64,000 nucleotides of DNA, taken from assembly GCF_947387555.1 (NCBI RefSeq), contig NZ_CANDNZ010000003.1, positions 248,001 to 312,000 of the forward strand, given 5' to 3'. Each line of letters opens with the position of its first letter. The stretch's first letter is position 1. The translations under genes and the position numbers were made by a program. The notes below the pieces were generated by a model. The model was not told the origin of the DNA and searched no databases. It saw nothing but the letters and a program-made list of their open reading frames with translations. This DNA is from Thalassomonas sp. RHCl1 (lineage in GTDB: Bacteria > Pseudomonadota > Gammaproteobacteria > Enterobacterales > Alteromonadaceae). Below, one piece after another: positions 18,182 through 27,044 of the stretch.

Positions 18182-18984
18182 GCATAAGTTCCTTTTCTCA
18201 TTATTTTTTTATTGATGCGAAGATGAAGTGAATATTCACTTTATCTTCAGCTCCCGGTATTCAGTATCGCTAAATGGTGCGGGTGAAACCTGGAACTTAA
18301 TCGATTAAATCAAAAATGATTTCAGGGAACAAATTTTAGCCGGGTAAAGTTACCTATCTTTACAAAAACTGAGTTGAAAAATGGGGGGATGTGTAAATCA
18401 GCTAACAAAAAAGATCCCTTATTCCCTCGCAATTTAGCCTATAATCCCCTTGAATCCGGAAATATCCCTGGTTGATCGTAGCAATGAAAGAACATGAGAT
18501 CACAGTAAGAAACAAGATTTCCTTTACCTTCAACTAAATGCTTTAAGTCAATGGTAAATTTATACCCGGCTATTTTTTTTGTCTGGAATGTACAGGCACA
18601 AAAAACACCTGTTCAAAAGTGGTTTTAGTAAATTTGGCCATGATAATTTGTCCTGACTGCACTCGGCAATTGATTGTGATTTTCCGGCTGTGTTTGCGTT
18701 GACTGTTGCAGCCCTGTAACAAGCCATCAACCCCTGTTTTTATCCATACATTTCATATAGTTGATGTTTTCGTACAGCTATTAATACAGTGTGGGCAATT
18801 GGCATAAACATTAAATACCAACCCAGGGAGATTTTTCCGGTATTTTGTACTATCACTAACAGGTGAATTCCCCGTCAGCGGAGGTGTTTAAAGAAGAGAA
18901 CCAGCAGATAAACCAAGCGCTGCCCCTAAGTGCCGGAAACACTCAGAGACAGCTAACCACAACAGATAACTAGAGGTATCTATC
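18182..18984. other. 800-base stretch without a long gene
   Basis: Upstream regions of the minus-strand phospholipase-like gene and the plus-strand small-protein operon. I see no coding frame with a start and ribosome-binding site. The last 140 bases before 18985 are less AT-rich and probably the leader of the small operon, ending with AGAGG 9 bases before the ATG. Confidence 0.35.
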
Positions 18985-19146
18985 ATGGCTAATCCTAATG
19001 ATATGCCAGAGTTTCACTCGGTTAAAGCTTACCTAACAGAAAGTTTAACAGAAAATATACCAGTCCCCATAACCAAGTTTCCACCGCCAGTCTATGACAA
19101 CAGCTATACGCAGTTAACCGGCAAGGGAGGAAGCTGTCATGTCTGA
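18985..19146 (+). CDS. Small protein, 53 residues, first gene of an overlapping pair
   Basis: ATG at 18985 preceded by AGAGG; stop at 19144-19146. The product starts MANPNDMPEFHSVKAYLTES, has a Pro-rich centre (IPVPITKFPPPVYD) and ends TGKGGSCHV. It overlaps the next frame by 8 bases, a strong sign of real, coupled translation. No family recognised. A Gly-Gly near the C-terminus followed by Ser-Cys is notable but not enough to call it a modified peptide. Confidence 0.5.
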   Translation: MANPNDMPEFHSVKAYLTESLTENIPVPITKFPPPVYDNSYTQLTGKGGSCHV

Positions 19147-19420
19147 ATCAAAGTTACCCCTGACGGAGGATGCAGTCAAAAGGGAGCAGCTGTCGGACGA
19201 TTTTGCCAACCTGCGTGAAGACTTTAGCAAATTCAGTGAAGAATGCGCCTTCCTGTTCGATGCATTCGCGGCGATTACCCGCGAACCAGAATGCATCACG
19301 GAGCACACCAGTGAAGGTATCAGGCACCTATGTTTTTGGCTCAAATATCAGGTTATCGGCTACCGGGAGAAAATAGGCGAGATGCAAGAACGCTGGAGAG
19401 TGCTCAGCCGCAAGAAGTAA
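19139..19420 (+). CDS. Small helical protein, 93 residues, unknown function
   Basis: Starts at ATG 19139 after GGGAGG with correct spacing, overlapping the 53-residue gene by 8 bases. The product is charged and helical (LSDDFANLREDFSKFSEECAF; YREKIGEMQERWRVLSRKK), without signal or membrane segment. I recognise no family. Its partner upstream and this gene form a compact operon with no further gene downstream for 600 bases. Confidence 0.55.
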   Translation: MSESKLPLTEDAVKREQLSDDFANLREDFSKFSEECAFLFDAFAAITREPECITEHTSEGIRHLCFWLKYQVIGYREKIGEMQERWRVLSRKK

Positions 19421-20064
19421 TGTTAAGTACAACTTAAACGGAGCAAAAGGCGGGCGAGTCAACGGCAATAAGAATTTTAGCTATGTCAGTGACCCGCCCG
19501 GTATTAACTGCAATTCTGGCCCCCTGAGAGGAATTGCCTTCCTGTTAGCGCATTTTAACTTAAGCGCTTTAGTGACTTCTGCACTTTGCCGCGAATGTAT
19601 AACGGTATAGGTAAAATTACGCCTTCCGGGAAATACATTTCTGGAAGCCCTGCCAGTAATATTGGGATCTACACTGCGATAATTGATAACTGCAGTCACT
19701 AGCAATTAATACATTTGATCGCTACTGGTTACCAATCCTGATGTCGTGATAATCCCCCGTATAGCTGAACTTTTCATACCGCAGTGAATAATTAACAGCA
19801 GCCCTAAACGCAAACAAAGCCGGTTTTCTCCATTTAAAGGGCGTTATCTCACTATGACACCCGCTTGCTTAAATGCTTTTCGAAAGAGGGGAGTAACAAT
19901 GTAACTCCCTTTTATTGAGCTAAAACAAACAAGATAATCATATAAGATACAAAGGGTTGATTCTTTCAGATACAAGCGATTAACTATGACTGGCGTATAG
20001 TTGCGCCTTAACTTGACCCTGCCTTGAAGGCCAAGGCAATAACATTGAACAAAAGGAATCGTTG
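19421..20064. other. Intergenic region upstream of the RiPP-like precursor gene
   Basis: Holds a hairpin at about 19887-19915: GGGAGT-AC arm, short loop, GTAACTCCC, then TTTTATT, compatible with a terminator. A TTG-started minus-strand frame at 19481-19705 exists but has no ribosome-binding site or family likeness. AAAGGA lies 8 bases before the start at 20065. Confidence 0.35.
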
Positions 20065-20241
20065 ATGAAACTTCAATTAAACAAAAAGAAACTAAAAAAC
20101 CTGTCAAAAGATAAAAATGCCCTGCCGGCAGCAATGACGCCACAGATCGCCGGCGGCCGTGATACCCGTTTTTCTGCCGATGACTACGCTACTTGTCCTT
20201 ATACCGAAACTTGTGGCTGTCAAACCTCATATTTATGTTAA
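20065..20241 (+). CDS. Gly-Gly-leader peptide, probable RiPP (class I lanthipeptide-type) precursor
   Basis: 58 residues. Leader: MKLQLNKKKLKNLSKDKNAL then PAAMTPQIAGG, the layout of class I lanthipeptide-type precursors in Bacteroidetes and marine gammaproteobacteria (Lys-rich start, conserved TPQ(I/V)AGG cleavage motif). The core is the 27 residues after Gly-Gly: it is Thr/Ser/Tyr-containing and Cys-rich, ending CPYTETCGCQTSYLC with four Cys. AAAGGA gives a good ribosome-binding site. Double-glycine leaders are normally cut by a peptidase-containing ABC transporter or a separate protease during export. No LanB/LanC/LanM, radical-SAM or peptidase-transporter gene lies within this window, so processing would have to be by genes elsewhere. 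The core might alternatively be disulfide-bonded only. Confidence 0.7.
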   Translation: MKLQLNKKKLKNLSKDKNALPAAMTPQIAGGRDTRFSADDYATCPYTETCGCQTSYLC

Positions 20242-20375
20242 CAAGCTGATTTATAGTATCATTAAATAATATCGGCCGGGAGAAGGCTCGGTTGCCTCAT
20301 CCTGGTCGACTTTTTAGAGATAACGTCTTTGAACAGGTAAGTATAGCTTTGTTACATTCCTTACTTAAACAGCGC

Positions 20376-21125
20376 CTATTCCGAACCCGGATTTAGGGTA
20401 TTAAAAATAACGTTATTCATTTCCTCCCCCTGACGGATAATATACATCACCGTACGGGAACTGCCGCCTCCGAGGTTAAAATGCTGCATATGATAACTAT
20501 TGGGTAATTCACGCCGGATCAGCTCAAAATTATCTTTGCTGCCGATGTCGTCATGAGAGGCTTCAAAACGGCAAAAGGTTGATTTACAACTTGGGCTAGT
20601 GATAGTAGAGCCTTGGTATAACTCCCCTTGTGAAGCAAAAGAGATCATGTTTTCCATTTCTGCTGCCCAGCCTTCATCCCGGACTTCCTGATCAAGCGCA
20701 TGATCAAATGCCGCCACTTGCGCCTGAGCCCGCTCCTCGGCCAAGGCTTGCTCGTATTCTGGCGAAAACACTTGAGGTTCACTTACAAGGGGGTGTTCAG
20801 GCGTATCACCTTTATGTTGTAAGGTCGATTGTAATTGCTGGATATTTTGTTCAAGAGTCTTTATCCGCTTTTCATTGGCTAACTGGTTTTGTTCAACCAC
20901 ACCTTTAAGTGCCGGTATAGCATCTTGGATAGCTATAAGCGCATTTTCTATCGTTAACAGTGTGTTGGCATCTGTAGTTGGCTGTTCAATTGCGGGTGAA
21001 GTTATCGGGCGGATTGTAATTTTTGCCGGAGCTAAATCATTTTGCCGTGAAGTTGCCGCAATGATCAGCATAATAACCAAGGCTGCCGCACCAATGCCCA
21101 ATATGTAAATATGTTTTGTCAGCAT
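20376..21125 (-). CDS. Membrane-anchored coiled-coil protein, unknown function
   Basis: 249 residues. An N-terminal uncleaved helix (IYILGIGAAALVIMLIIAAT) anchors it in the inner membrane; residues about 60-105 form a coiled coil (VEQNQLANEKRIKTLEQNIQ); the C-terminal about 90 residues contain WAAEMENMI and a CKSTFCRFE pair of cysteines, a pattern I have seen in small periplasmic gammaproteobacterial proteins of unknown role. The C-terminal domain should face the periplasm, where the two Cys may form a disulfide. Convergent with the RiPP-like gene. Confidence 0.55.
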   Translation of the reverse strand: MLTKHIYILGIGAAALVIMLIIAATSRQNDLAPAKITIRPITSPAIEQPTTDANTLLTIENALIAIQDAIPALKGVVEQNQLANEKRIKTLEQNIQQLQSTLQHKGDTPEHPLVSEPQVFSPEYEQALAEERAQAQVAAFDHALDQEVRDEGWAAEMENMISFASQGELYQGSTITSPSCKSTFCRFEASHDDIGSKDNFELIRRELPNSYHMQHFNLGGGSSRTVMYIIRQGEEMNNVIFNTLNPGSE

Positions 21126-21241
21126 GACTGCACATCCTCTAATATAAAAAATGTTTAAATTGTCGGGTGGTTAATATGCCTTGCGGAATTTATTGCAAAA
21201 CCTGTAGCAAGACGGCTGCATATTAACCATCACAAAAGCAG

Positions 21242-21709
21242 TTAAGTGCGCTCTTTTACCCGGTAAGCATTGATATAAGCGTTGTTGTAAAGGTACAGCT
21301 CAAGGTTTAAAGACGCTCTATTAATAGGGCTGGCCCAAGCATTGCCGCTAAACCAGTAATACTGCACTCCGCCGCCAACAAAACTTAATCCGCTGGAGTT
21401 CCATCCGGACAGGGAGCCATTACCCGGCGCACGCTGCTCAAAGCGGACATTGGTTGCGGTGCCAACCATGTCAAGCGACAGGTACTCGACCCCATTGAGC
21501 ACACTGTCTCTAACAATAGGACATGTCACCCACTGGCCCCTGCCTGAGAGGTTTTTATGCCGGTGATGCATTTTATTGTGAGAAGCCAATGGAAAGTCGG
21601 CAAAACTGCACATGGAGCCGGGATACATTTTTTCATCGTCGGCATGTGCTGAGGTTACAAAAGCAGCCAAGGCTGCGCTACAAATCGATTTAATAATTAA
21701 GTTTTTCAT
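21242..21709 (-). CDS. Secreted protein, unknown function
   Basis: 155 residues with a signal peptide (MKNLIIKSICSAALAAFVTSAHA). The mature protein starts DDEKMYPGSMC and has two Cys (SMCSF, VTCPIV), probably bonded, followed by beta-rich sequence (YLSLDMVGTATNVRFEQ, LNLELYLYNNAYINAYRV). No family named. Lies 116 bp upstream of the membrane-anchored gene, same strand; a joint transcript is possible. Confidence 0.55.
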   Translation of the reverse strand: MKNLIIKSICSAALAAFVTSAHADDEKMYPGSMCSFADFPLASHNKMHHRHKNLSGRGQWVTCPIVRDSVLNGVEYLSLDMVGTATNVRFEQRAPGNGSLSGWNSSGLSFVGGGVQYYWFSGNAWASPINRASLNLELYLYNNAYINAYRVKERT

Positions 21710-22277
21710 AATAATTCCTTATTGCTAAAGGTTTATCTCCACATCGCTGTGCAGGGATATTGGATACCCACTCAAACAACCATCCGATTTAACCTGCTGT
21801 GCAGATAAACAAGCATGTAACCACAAAAATATGGCAAAGCTTATGGTGACGCTTAAAGAGCAACACATCGAAACAAGGAGCTACACCTGTAAATTAAAAA
21901 CCTGAGTGATAACCGGGGTTTAGTGGAGTATTTTCACTTTTGTATTTGAAGCTTTTCAGACATTTGGCTCTCCTGTGTTAAGGGTCTAGGTTGTGGCTAA
22001 ATCAATAGAAACTGAGCTGTTATACACTCACTTTCCATGTTGTAGATGCTTGGTTTTTATACCTGCAATTGAACGTTTATGTTTCAATGTTCCCGGTAAA
22101 CAGGATTATCAATGGCCTGAGCCGAGCATCATTACTATAACTAGTGCGTTGTGAGTAAAAATGATCTCAGTAGAGACGGAAAATATTTTTTATGATATTT
22201 GACAGAGCTAGCAGATGATTGCAGCTTTAGTTGAAGGTGAGGTTTAACGGAAGGAGATAAACGGGAGTTAACAGTAT
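21710..22277. other. Intergenic region, nothing recognised
   Basis: About 570 bases with no frame that has both a start with ribosome-binding site and a plausible product. Some of it should be promoter for the secreted protein gene on the minus strand. Confidence 0.35.
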
Positions 22278-22304
22278 AAAAAAGGTTGCCTGAGCAACCT
22301 TTTT
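22278..22304. terminator. Rho-independent terminator
   Basis: AAAAAGGTTGC (22279-22289) / GCAACCTTTTT (22294-22304) with loop CTGA: a perfect stem flanked by A and T runs, so it works on both strands. It lies just downstream of the minus-strand yjdM gene. Confidence 0.85.
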
Positions 22305-22331
22305 ATTTTCCTTAAAGTTCAATAACTAATA

Positions 22332-22667
22332 TCAGGCTTTTTTAACAAATTTCGATTTCAGCATCATCGCACCTGCGCCATCGACTTTACAGTCAATATC
22401 ATGATCGCCATCTACAAAGCGCTTGATTACTGCTTTAGTACCAACTTTTAACGTAGTTGAAGTGCCTTTTACTTTAAGATCTTTGATAAGCGTCACTTTA
22501 TCACCCTCAGCCAGGAGATTCCCGACACTGTCTTTTAATACGATCGCGTCTTCATCGGCGGCATTGGGATCCCACTCGTGGCCACATTCGGGACAAATCA
22601 GTAAATTTTGATCTGGGTAAGCGTATTCGGAATTACATTGCGGACATGGTGGTAAAGTATCTGTCAT
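22332..22667 (-). CDS. yjdM: YjdM (PhnA-like) zinc-ribbon protein
   Basis: 111 residues, full family length. The N-terminal zinc ribbon has [10 protein letters not shown] and CPECGHEW (two CxxC pairs), followed by the PhnA/YjdM core with [22 protein letters not shown] and the end [13 protein letters not shown]. The family was once linked to phosphonate use but has no proven enzymatic role there. Single gene with its own terminator. Confidence 0.9.
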   Translation of the reverse strand: MTDTLPPCPQCNSEYAYPDQNLLICPECGHEWDPNAADEDAIVLKDSVGNLLAEGDKVTLIKDLKVKGTSTTLKVGTKAVIKRFVDGDHDIDCKVDGAGAMMLKSKFVKKA

Positions 22668-22907
22668 TGATCTGCTCTAAGCACTAAATAAAATTAATCG
22701 CAGATTATAGCCTAATTGCTCGCAATGGTTAATCAAAGAAGGTGGTATTTATCAACCAGGTAAGGCGGCGCTAAGTTATTGGGGTTATTTTATGGAAAAG
22801 TTAATACTGATAAAGAATACAAAGAGTTGAGACTCGACAGATTAAACGATAATTCCGATATAACCTATAAAGGAGCCAATACAAGATGTCGATGACCACA
22901 GTTTTAT

Positions 22908-23423
22908 TTATGCCAGGCCATTTATCTTTTTGAACTTTCTCACTTTACTGCGCATGTTCTTCATTGGTGATGATGTATTGAACTGGATCATTTTCCCCAA
23001 AGTATATTTTTCATACCAAGTTTCATGGTAAAGCTCATGATTGCTCAATGAATCGATCAGAGCCAGTAACTCATCGGTAGTGCTTTTAAATTCGCTCATG
23101 AGATCCCGGTAAGTCCAGTTTTGATATTGCCGGTGAAAGTCTTGCGCCAGCCTGCCCAATTCATTCCACTTATAACCCGTCTCCGGTAAATCCACCGCTT
23201 GGCCGGCAGCTTTTCGTTTATACCACTTTAAAACCAGCTTCCCCCAGCCGATAAGGTAAGCCAGGGTATCACTGACGCTGATCTCTGTTCCCTTAACATT
23301 GCCTTCGACACCTGTTATGCGAACATAATTTTCAGGTACAGACAAGTAATCAGCGTTAAGCTTATCAAAAGCCTGGCTGACGGCCTGATACAATTCCTGC
23401 TTATTCCGGGGTACAGATGTCAT
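22908..23423 (-). CDS. ClbS/DfsB-family four-helix-bundle protein
   Basis: 171 residues. The start SVPRNKQELYQAV, the central LAYLIGWGKLVLKWY and the LIDSLSNHELY segment match the ClbS/DfsB family (DinB-like four-helix bundle). The best-known member, ClbS, protects colibactin producers by opening the reactive cyclopropane; most members have no known substrate. Its start lies inside the upstream SH3 gene (23-bp overlap), so the two are co-translated. No colibactin-like biosynthetic genes are in the window. Confidence 0.75.
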   Translation of the reverse strand: MTSVPRNKQELYQAVSQAFDKLNADYLSVPENYVRITGVEGNVKGTEISVSDTLAYLIGWGKLVLKWYKRKAAGQAVDLPETGYKWNELGRLAQDFHRQYQNWTYRDLMSEFKSTTDELLALIDSLSNHELYHETWYEKYTLGKMIQFNTSSPMKNMRSKVRKFKKINGLA

Positions 23424-23763
23424 GGCAGCATTTTACCGTTTTTACCGGGACCCAACCAAGGACACCGCGAGAGTTCATCACCCTAAACCACTCATTTAAT
23501 TCGAACATCACCTTCAATTCTTCGCCTGGCACAGTATTTAATTCATTGGCATCATAATCTGACTGTGCCACCCCGGCTTCCCCATCTGAACAAGCAGAAA
23601 TATATTGCAAGGGAGCCCAACCGGTATTGCCATCGGTTGTCGTCACTTTAATCCAATTAGGGAACTCAATATCCACTTCTCCTAACACTAAAGTGTCACC
23701 ACACTTGAACTTGACAGGATCTGGGTAGTTAGACTCATGTGCTTGAGTCACGATTGCTTTCAT
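23401..23763 (-). CDS. Two-SH3-domain cytoplasmic protein
   Basis: 120 residues without a signal peptide. Two SH3-like repeats can be seen: residues about 15-58 (FKCGDTLVLG ... WIKVTTTDGNTGWAPLQYI) and about 70-113 (PGEELKVMFELNEWFRVMNS then GVLGWVPVKTV). Each ends with the GW-x-P turn of bacterial and eukaryotic-like SH3 barrels. The ending CCHDIC is Cys-rich. It overlaps the downstream ClbS/DfsB-like gene by 23 bases, suggesting a functional pair; the role is unknown. Confidence 0.65.
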   Translation of the reverse strand: MKAIVTQAHESNYPDPVKFKCGDTLVLGEVDIEFPNWIKVTTTDGNTGWAPLQYISACSDGEAGVAQSDYDANELNTVPGEELKVMFELNEWFRVMNSRGVLGWVPVKTVKCCHDICTPE

Positions 23764-24006
23764 CTATTTCCTCTTAGTATTATGCCAGCAGCAATGAATT
23801 TCTAGATAATGGCTTGGCACAGTAAATACGATTTTTTAACACCTGATAAGGCATTTTATTAGGCAATATCTAGTCTGCAAATGCCAGCTTTCAACCCGAA
23901 AATTAAAAACCGCTACAGACCAGCAGCGGCTTCTAAGTTCAGGATAAACGCTATGCCGTGTTGATACAAACATCAAAGCACAGCAAGATTCATCGATCTT
24001 TTCTTT

Positions 24007-26700
24007 TTAACAGCCCGGCGCCGAAATGCCAAAGTCAATGCGCTCAAACACAAACCTGTTTTCATCATCTAAGCTCACAGACTTCCAGCTGCTACTAGTT
24101 TCATCATAAAGCGAAAAAGACAAACCGTTAATCTTGGAAACCAGGGAATTATACTTGCTAACCGCAGTATTATCAGAGCGGCTGGTTGTCCCTGCCGAGT
24201 TATAACTTAAACATGTGCCTGGTATCGAGCTTTGCTGAATATGGCCGCTGGGGTACAGGTGGTAATTATCAGTGTTGTTGCTGTCCATATGGCCTGAGGT
24301 CATGCCGGAAATGGCATAATACAAATTCGCACTTGAGCTGGCGACCCGCTGCGGGTTGATGATCATATTGGCGATATCATTACCTTGAGTGGTATTGGCA
24401 TGCAGATCAACCTGGAAATCCTGCCAGGTGGGCGAATAACAGTTATTGCCGCAGTTGCTGGTGGTGTAAAGGTCAACACAGGGATCGCCGCCGACTTCCG
24501 AGCACACCCCGTAACTGGTCTGGGACATAGCGCAGGTCGTGCCGACTTCACAGCTTGACGGCACCGCAAATAACGGCGTGCCCCGGGACAAAATTTCTAT
24601 GCCCGCCCGGCCGCTGTTGTTAAAGCTGTTATCCTGTACCCAGACATCATAAATACCGCCCTGGCCGGTATAACCGAACTGCCCGGCATAGGCATATCCC
24701 GGCACTATGCTTAAACCGTTGACGCCGCTGTTTTCCACCGTATTTTTGTAGATTAACACATTCTCAGCCCCGGGATTAACCTTGATACCGTGGGAGCCGA
24801 CTCCGGTGATGTCGTTATCCACTAAAGCAACGCCGCCGGTGGTGGCGCCGGAGGTGGAAATCCCGTAACCGTTCCACTGGCGGTTGGGCCAGATGGTGGT
24901 GGAGCTGACAGAAGTTGAATTTTTGGTGTATTTATCTTCATCAGTATCGGAAATCGGCAAGCTGCCAAGGCCCGGCTGAGTCACCCCGCCGCCGATATTC
25001 GTGATGACATTTTTACTCACCAGAATATCGTTCAAGTCCTCTTTATTTATATTGATGCCGGCGCCGTTGCCGCCTAAACCGGCATTTTTCACGCTGTTAT
25101 CATGGATCCACAGACGCTCAGAGCCAGGTCCCGGGTAGATGCCCCGTTCGCTGAGGTTGCTGATATCGTTTTTCACGATCGCCGCATCCACCATGGCCGT
25201 GGTGGAAAAAATACCGTAGCGGCCGCCGGATGTTTGCGAGTCGTTGGTGATGACATTATCGTAAATCAATACTTTGTGGTGCTCGTTGTTATGCAGGTAA
25301 ATGCCGATATGGGTATCTTCAATATGGGAATGTTGAATACTCAGGTTTTGCGAGTGCTTGGCAAAAACGCCGTATTCAGCCCCTTTGAGTGACACATCTT
25401 CAATCGAGATATCTTTGGCCAAAGTGGCGTCCAGGCTGAGCATAATGGCGCCGTCAAAAGTCCAACTTGTGGTTGAGTGCTTCTTGCCTTCTATGCTCAA
25501 ATCGCTGATGGCGATGCCTTCGGGGTTTTGCCTGAAATGCAGCATGCCCCAACCGTCGGTGCTGCACGTCGCCGAGGTCATACAGAATTTCAGCCGGGTA
25601 TTTTCCTTGCCCGCGCCTTTGATCACCACGTCCTGGGCGGCGGTATTAAAATAGCTGAACATCAGTTCATGGCTGAAATGATAATCTCCCTGATCAAATT
25701 CAAAGCTGACATCCGGCTTGCCGCCGCTGAGGTTGCCCCGAAAATCAATGGCCTGATCAAATATATAATTGCCCGGTTTAAGTCGTAAACTGACCTTGCT
25801 GCACGAGGCGCTGTTTAAATGGGCATTGATGGCGGGATCCGGGTTCAAACTGCCGCCGCTGCCAAAATCGGCGGGTTCTACCACCATATGGCAAGTGTCG
25901 TTGGCCGCCACTTCTATGGCGTAGGTCAGGCTGTTGTTATCTTCGTTACTCTCGGTGAAGCGGTTAATGTCATCCACTATCGCTTTAACCGAATAATTGC
26001 CGCTGCTTGCCGGCCAGGTGCCGCTGAAGCTGGCGCTATATTCTTCATCTACTGCCAGCGAGGTTGTTTGGCCGCTATCATTGCGGACAAAAAACGCACC
26101 GACATAACCGCCGCTTACCTGCAAACCTGTGCCGACGGCTACCCCGGCCGGAGTGGCGGCCGTGCCTTTATTTTTCAAGGTGGCGGAAAAAGTCACCGTC
26201 TCTCCCGGCTCGGGAGAGATCGGGCTCCAGTTAATATCCCTTACCACCACATCCGGTAAGGGTTGTTTTACGCAAAAGGTTTTTGTTGACGACCAGGGAC
26301 CGTAATCGCCGATTTTCCGCTCTCCCCGGATCCACCAGTTGTAACATTGCCCGGCGGTCAGGCTCTGGGGATCGGTATGGGAGGTCGCCGACGGTAAAGG
26401 CTCTGGTAAAATGGCATATCCGCCGCTGTTTTTTTGAATACTCAGGCGATAGTAAGCCGCGCCGTCAATGGCATTCCACTCAAAAGTCGGGGTCAGATCA
26501 TAAACATCTCCCGCCGGGGAAAGTGTTGTGCCCTGCGCTAACGTCGCGGCCATGGCGCCTTGGGAAAAAGCACAGGCGGCCAGGAGCAAAGTTAACGGTT
26601 TCAGTTTTTGTTTAAGGGAATAAGCAGAGGTGAATGAGACTTGTTGTCCGCCGCCTTTCAATGGCCTTGATAAGGGGCGAAGCTTATTGCTATACATCAT
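24007..26700 (-). CDS. Secreted CARDB + right-handed beta-helix protein
   Basis: About 897 residues. The start at 26700 is chosen because GGAG lies 6 bases before it; an ATG four codons earlier has no such site. A long signal sequence (LTLLLAACAFSQGAMA) leads to a fibronectin-like region (LTPTFEWNAIDGAAYYRLSI), then a CARDB domain (VVVRDINWSPISPEPGETVTF ... ESNEDNNSLTY), then about 550 residues of parallel beta-helix repeats (NosD/pectate-lyase-like: ISIEDVSLKGAEYGVFAKHS, HNNEHHKVLIYDNVI, and similar). It probably binds or cleaves a polysaccharide outside the cell; no catalytic residues can be assigned by eye. Confidence 0.7.
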   Translation of the reverse strand: MMYSNKLRPLSRPLKGGGQQVSFTSAYSLKQKLKPLTLLLAACAFSQGAMAATLAQGTTLSPAGDVYDLTPTFEWNAIDGAAYYRLSIQKNSGGYAILPEPLPSATSHTDPQSLTAGQCYNWWIRGERKIGDYGPWSSTKTFCVKQPLPDVVVRDINWSPISPEPGETVTFSATLKNKGTAATPAGVAVGTGLQVSGGYVGAFFVRNDSGQTTSLAVDEEYSASFSGTWPASSGNYSVKAIVDDINRFTESNEDNNSLTYAIEVAANDTCHMVVEPADFGSGGSLNPDPAINAHLNSASCSKVSLRLKPGNYIFDQAIDFRGNLSGGKPDVSFEFDQGDYHFSHELMFSYFNTAAQDVVIKGAGKENTRLKFCMTSATCSTDGWGMLHFRQNPEGIAISDLSIEGKKHSTTSWTFDGAIMLSLDATLAKDISIEDVSLKGAEYGVFAKHSQNLSIQHSHIEDTHIGIYLHNNEHHKVLIYDNVITNDSQTSGGRYGIFSTTAMVDAAIVKNDISNLSERGIYPGPGSERLWIHDNSVKNAGLGGNGAGININKEDLNDILVSKNVITNIGGGVTQPGLGSLPISDTDEDKYTKNSTSVSSTTIWPNRQWNGYGISTSGATTGGVALVDNDITGVGSHGIKVNPGAENVLIYKNTVENSGVNGLSIVPGYAYAGQFGYTGQGGIYDVWVQDNSFNNSGRAGIEILSRGTPLFAVPSSCEVGTTCAMSQTSYGVCSEVGGDPCVDLYTTSNCGNNCYSPTWQDFQVDLHANTTQGNDIANMIINPQRVASSSANLYYAISGMTSGHMDSNNTDNYHLYPSGHIQQSSIPGTCLSYNSAGTTSRSDNTAVSKYNSLVSKINGLSFSLYDETSSSWKSVSLDDENRFVFERIDFGISAPGC

Positions 26701-27044
26701 AGTTATCTCCATTAGCTATTATTGTTATATTGCGTTCCTTCCTCTTAATAAATCCATTACTGCCAGTGAAGAGGTGGTTAGAAAACAACCGGAACCTTTC
26801 CATATTATGCTTTGCTTATATTTCCATCACCCGATATCTTGTAACAAAGTATTAACTCTGAAATAAAAAATATTTCACCTGAGAATCGCCTGATAAATGT
26901 TTGTCGGGGCTGAGGTAAAGAGGCCTTGCTGCCCTTACCCGGATAGCGCTCATGCATGAATGCCAGGCTAAATTAATAACGGGGTCTTCCTCGGCATCCA
27001 AGGCAATGCTAACATCTGCCCATCATTACCGTTTAGAAGCCACT
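26701..27044. other. Divergent promoter region between beta-helix gene and ptrB
   Basis: AT-rich, no supported gene. The in-frame upstream extension of ptrB (from 26952) lacks a ribosome-binding site and family similarity, so this part is best read as leader. Confidence 0.4.

Noticed and set aside
18841-18984. Riboswitch upstream of the small operon
   Set aside because: No match to GEMM, cobalamin, TPP or other conserved cores that I can recognise.
19481-19705. 74-codon minus-strand frame
   Set aside because: TTG start with an in-frame stop directly before it, no ribosome-binding site, no recognisable family.
19844-20143. 99-codon minus-strand frame opposite the RiPP-like precursor
   Set aside because: It is antisense to a better supported small gene and has no family likeness.
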